From: Chitinophaga sp. SYP-B3965
GTDB lineage: Bacteria > Bacteroidota > Bacteroidia > Chitinophagales > Chitinophagaceae
Direction: 5' to 3'
Assembly: GCF_009647655.1 (NCBI RefSeq)
Contig: NZ_WJFD01000003.1
Span: 1-64,000, forward strand
DNA length: 64,000 bases
Position numbers and translations under genes: made by a program. The notes beneath the pieces are model-generated. The model was not told the origin of the DNA. It saw only the letters and a list, made by a program, of their open reading frames with translations, and did not search any database. This document shows, piece after piece, positions 61,607 through 64,000 of this stretch. Every line of letters begins with the position of its first letter. The first letter of the stretch is position 1.

Positions 61607-62785
61607 CTATCTCGCAACATCCAAAAGTTCCTGCATTAATTCATGCAATGGAATGGCTATAACTCCATCCCGCATAGAAAATTTCTCATTGCCGGAATAA
61701 ACAACATAACGCCGATCTGCTTTTATATCTTCACACGCCATGTGAAACCCTTTTGACAAGGCGGGCGCAGAACTGCGTTTCACCTCTATGGCCCATTTTT
61801 CCTGCCCGGAAAACTCCAGGATAAGATCAATTTCAGCACCGTCCGCTGTGCGATAATAAAAAGGCAATGCATGGGAAGGTGCAACAGACAGCAGGTTTTC
61901 TATAACAAACCCTTCCCAACTTCCTCCCAAAACCGGATGTCCAAGCAAATCGTTGTAAGAGGAAACATTCAGCAGTGCATGCGTGATACCGCTATCTCTT
62001 ACAAATACCTTCGGTGCGCGCACAAGCCGTTTGCCTACATTAAACGTCCAGGGTTGCAGCCGCCGAACAAGCAATAGATCCACCATCAGGTCAAGATACC
62101 TTCCTACAGTTACGCTGGTTACTTCCAGATTCCTGCCCAGTTGCGAGGCATTCAAAACACCTCCCTGATTATGAGCGAGCATCGTCCAAAAGCGTTCAAG
62201 CGTTTGAGCCGGTATACGTGGTCCTAGCTGCGGTATATCACGTTCGAGATATGTTTTGATAAAATTACGACGCCAATTGAGGCTATCACGATCTGATGCT
62301 GACAAAAGGCTTTCGGGAAATCCGCCCCGCAACCAAAGGGATGTCATTTTTTCCTGATCAGACCCGGCATATTCCATCACATCAATGCCATAGAGTTCGA
62401 TATAAGCGATACGCCCGGCAAGCGATTCACTGGATTGTTGCAAAAGATCGATGGAGGCCGAGCCTAGAAATAAAAACTGTCCTGCCTTATTTCCTTTACG
62501 GCGCTCTTTATCTATGATACCACGCAATGGCGCGAATACCTCTGGCATTCGCTGCACTTCATCAAGTATCAGCAGCTTTCCACTGTTTTCCGAATGAAAA
62601 CTGACGATATCGCTCACCCGTTCCAGATCTAGTGTGTTTTCCAGATCAAGATACAGGGAGGGTGTTTCTTCCGATATATTTAGGGCAATGGTTGTTTTAC
62701 CAACCTGACGCGGGCCCATAAGCGCAACAGAGGGGCTACGCTGTAACTCTTCCCGGATCAAAGTTTCAAGTCTACGCTTAATCAT
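61607..62785 (-). CDS. AAA_14/DUF4143 ATPase
   Basis: A 392-residue ATPase of the archaeal-bacterial AAA_14 group with DUF4143. Walker A GPRQVGKTT is at 24-32, Walker B-like KLLILDEVQ near 71-79, and the C-terminal DUF4143 part has a PD-(D/E)xK-like core (GAEIDLILEF, KWAIEVKRSSAPALSKG). These proteins are common, highly mobile and often near defence or accessory genes; a role is not established. A TAnnTTTG box ends five bases before the ATG, so its mRNA is probably leaderless. Confidence 0.88.
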   Translation of the reverse strand: MIKRRLETLIREELQRSPSVALMGPRQVGKTTIALNISEETPSLYLDLENTLDLERVSDIVSFHSENSGKLLILDEVQRMPEVFAPLRGIIDKERRKGNKAGQFLFLGSASIDLLQQSSESLAGRIAYIELYGIDVMEYAGSDQEKMTSLWLRGGFPESLLSASDRDSLNWRRNFIKTYLERDIPQLGPRIPAQTLERFWTMLAHNQGGVLNASQLGRNLEVTSVTVGRYLDLMVDLLLVRRLQPWTFNVGKRLVRAPKVFVRDSGITHALLNVSSYNDLLGHPVLGGSWEGFVIENLLSVAPSHALPFYYRTADGAEIDLILEFSGQEKWAIEVKRSSAPALSKGFHMACEDIKADRRYVVYSGNEKFSMRDGVIAIPLHELMQELLDVAR

Positions 62786-62790
62786 CCCTG

Positions 62791-62798
62791 CAAATTTA
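62791..62798 (-). promoter_or_regulatory. -7 box (TAAATTTG) abutting the AAA_14 ATPase gene
   Basis: Read on the minus strand, TAAATTTG is followed by CAGGG and then the ATG at 62785. The arrangement (box, CAGG, ATG) is nearly the same as at the bestrophin-like gene (46976-46991). Confidence 0.55.
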
Positions 62799-62894
62799 AC
62801 ATGAAATATTAAATTTACGGGGTTAATACAGATTTAAATAATAAGTTATTGTTTATCAATTACTTAAAAGCACAAGTTTTCCCCTATGAAAATA

Positions 62895-62930
62895 AAAAAG
62901 GAGGATATATCAAGATATATCCTCCTTTTT
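62895..62930. terminator. Bidirectional perfect-hairpin terminator
   Basis: The arms 62895-62911 and 62914-62930 are perfect 17-base inverted copies (A5, GGAGG, ATATATC) around a two-base centre. It has A5 and T5 on the outer sides and ends transcripts from the RlpA-like gene on the minus strand. Confidence 0.85.
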
Positions 62931-62944
62931 CGCAATAATTTTCC

Positions 62945-63355
62945 CTAATTCACCGCCACATCCCACAAAGGCACACTATTCACAAACTCCCTGGACACCA
63001 CTTCCACTTTCACCCTTGTTAATCCCCAGTGAATATAACCCAGCTTCTTTGCCGCTGCCTGTGTAAGATCTACGATCCTGCGGTTAGCAGCATGCAAACG
63101 GTCTGTTACCTTCACTATCACCCAACGGTTATTCCTGACATTTGTGACTTTAATAAATGTACCCAACGGCAGCGTATTATGCGCAGCGGTCATAGCGGTA
63201 TTATCAAATACCTCACCGCTCGCTGTTTTCCTGCCATGGAATTTCTGCGCGTAATAACTCGCGATCCCCATGGAAGGTGATTTTGCTTTCTGTTGTGCCA
63301 TGGCTGGTATTCCCCCCATACACAACACACATAGTATTAATATAATATTTTTCAT
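62945..63355 (-). CDS. RlpA-like double-psi beta-barrel protein
   Basis: A 136-residue exported protein. The start is the ATG at 63355, because the longer frame begins with TTG. The signal peptide MKNIILILCVLC is cleaved near AMAQQ. The RlpA/DPBB core is GIASYYAQKFHGRKTASGE, followed by AHNTLPLGTFIKVTN and VKVTDRLHAANRRIVDLTQAAA. RlpA proteins bind or cut denuded glycan strands. There is no SPOR domain here, so it is a short form. Catalytic activity is not certain in short forms. Confidence 0.87.
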   Translation of the reverse strand: MKNIILILCVLCMGGIPAMAQQKAKSPSMGIASYYAQKFHGRKTASGEVFDNTAMTAAHNTLPLGTFIKVTNVRNNRWVIVKVTDRLHAANRRIVDLTQAAAKKLGYIHWGLTRVKVEVVSREFVNSVPLWDVAVN

Positions 63356-63419
63356 GACACCCCCTTTTGGCAAAATTCCTGCCAGATAATGTTAAAATCT
63401 CACAATCGTTTGATTATCA

Positions 63420-64000
63420 TTAATTAGTAATTACTATCTCGCTGAGCGCCTTGCTATTTATGAAGCCGGGATCGGTTAATGTATTAAGGAAAAAATACAG
63501 ATCACGCTGCTCGCTGGGAGTAAGAGGTAGTCCATTCCGCAGGAGTGGGTCTACTGTCGGGGTTTGGGGGATTTGTAAAATAATGCCTGAGGAATAATGC
63601 TCAAACACATTGAAAATATCATAAAAGCGCCCATCATGCATATAAGGCGGGCTCTTGATGATGTTGCGGAGTGACGGCACTTTAAATTTCAGATAGTCGT
63701 TGGTGTTATTGGTGATGCGCATACGACCGGCATCGTGCAGAGAGGCATTGATGGGAAGGCCGTTGTTCCTGTAAGAACCATCTGTGAACAGCGGCTCTTT
63801 ATGGCAGGAGGCACAGTTATTCTGAAAGATCTTATACCCGCTTGCCTCTTCTGCGGTGAATTGCACACCGGGGGCTTTCCGCATTACGCTGTCGTATTTT
63901 GAATCGAATGAATTCATGGTGGCCATGAATTGTGCCAGCGCTTTGAAGACTTTCTGGCTATTGATCTCACCTGCACCGAAGGCATCATTGAAGAGCCCCC
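63420..64000 (-). CDS. Cytochrome c peroxidase family protein, C-terminal part (partial)
   Basis: The open frame runs past the right edge of the window, reading GLFNDAFGAGEINSQKVFKA before the internal ATG at 63926, so the N-terminal part is missing. The visible part has a heme-binding motif CASCH (NCASCHKEPLF) and the segments RITNNTNDYLKFKVPSLRNI and PPYMHDGRF typical of the MauG/cytochrome c peroxidase group. These periplasmic proteins use two c-type hemes; only one CxxCH is inside the window. Its role (peroxide removal or a modification enzyme) cannot be decided here. Confidence 0.88.
   Translation of the reverse strand, partial: GLFNDAFGAGEINSQKVFKALAQFMATMNSFDSKYDSVMRKAPGVQFTAEEASGYKIFQNNCASCHKEPLFTDGSYRNNGLPINASLHDAGRMRITNNTNDYLKFKVPSLRNIIKSPPYMHDGRFYDIFNVFEHYSSGIILQIPQTPTVDPLLRNGLPLTPSEQRDLYFFLNTLTDPGFINSKALSEIVITN

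Noticed and set aside
1..64000. tRNA genes and CRISPR arrays
   Set aside because: No tRNA T-arm/acceptor pattern and no regularly spaced short repeats with unique spacers were found. The only regular short array (9163-9430) has no spacers.

Overview
The window looks like a chromosomal segment of a Bacteroidota bacterium, most likely Chitinophagaceae (Chitinophaga-like). The evidence is a SusC/SusD pair with a FecR anti-sigma factor and an ECF sigma factor, a PorP/SprF protein beside a giant protein with a type IX secretion type B (CHU_C-like) C-terminus, a GG-type natural product leader peptide, DUF4421 and DUF4954 proteins, and -7 boxes of the form TAnnTTTG in place of the sigma70 consensus. 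Gene placement is from reading frames and motifs seen here; no database search was run.

Layout. 1-976 has no gene but is dense in inverted repeats. 977-3855 is a sulfate activation and reduction operon (cysH, cysD, cysN). 3912-6888 holds two tandem paralogous secreted proteins of unknown role. 7206-8165 is an SDR-type threonine dehydrogenase and 8326-9150 is kdsA, followed by six 45-bp tandem repeats. 9481-11928 is a large secreted protein of unknown function. 12134-21507 is an eight-gene operon on the minus strand that appears to make and export a cysteine-rich peptide. 21741-27823 is a PorP/adhesin pair. 28134-31376 carries small conserved genes and aconitase. 31500-38206 is a SusD/SusC/FecR/ECF-sigma locus without enzymes. 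40030-46427 is a marR-hutH-hutU-hutI-hutG-phosphoesterase histidine utilisation operon. 46505-60607 is mostly core genes: SET protein, bestrophin-like channel, mgtE, phosphatase, S9 peptidase, TraB/GumN fusion, glmS, DUF4954 and tag. 60706-62785 is an accessory pair: an AbiJ-NTD4-like protein and an AAA_14/DUF4143 ATPase. The right edge holds an RlpA-like protein and the C-terminal part of a cytochrome c peroxidase that runs off the window.

The most interesting system is the peptide operon. The precursor (19473-19733) has a GG leader and a 58-residue core with six cysteines. Around it are a VKOR-thioredoxin fusion with a degenerate C39-like N-terminus (disulfide formation), a TlpA-like thioredoxin, three glycosyltransferase-like proteins (two GT25-like around one GT10-like), a C39 peptidase ABC exporter and an HlyD adaptor. 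No lanthipeptide, radical SAM or cyclodehydratase enzyme is present. The content therefore suggests a disulfide-bonded and possibly glycosylated exported peptide, a glycocin-like idea built from different glycosyltransferase families.

Regulatory signals visible in the sequence include a perfect 26-bp palindrome touching the start codon of the hut-operon MarR regulator, three genes whose TAnnTTTG box ends 4-5 bases before the ATG (probably leaderless), and many intrinsic terminators.
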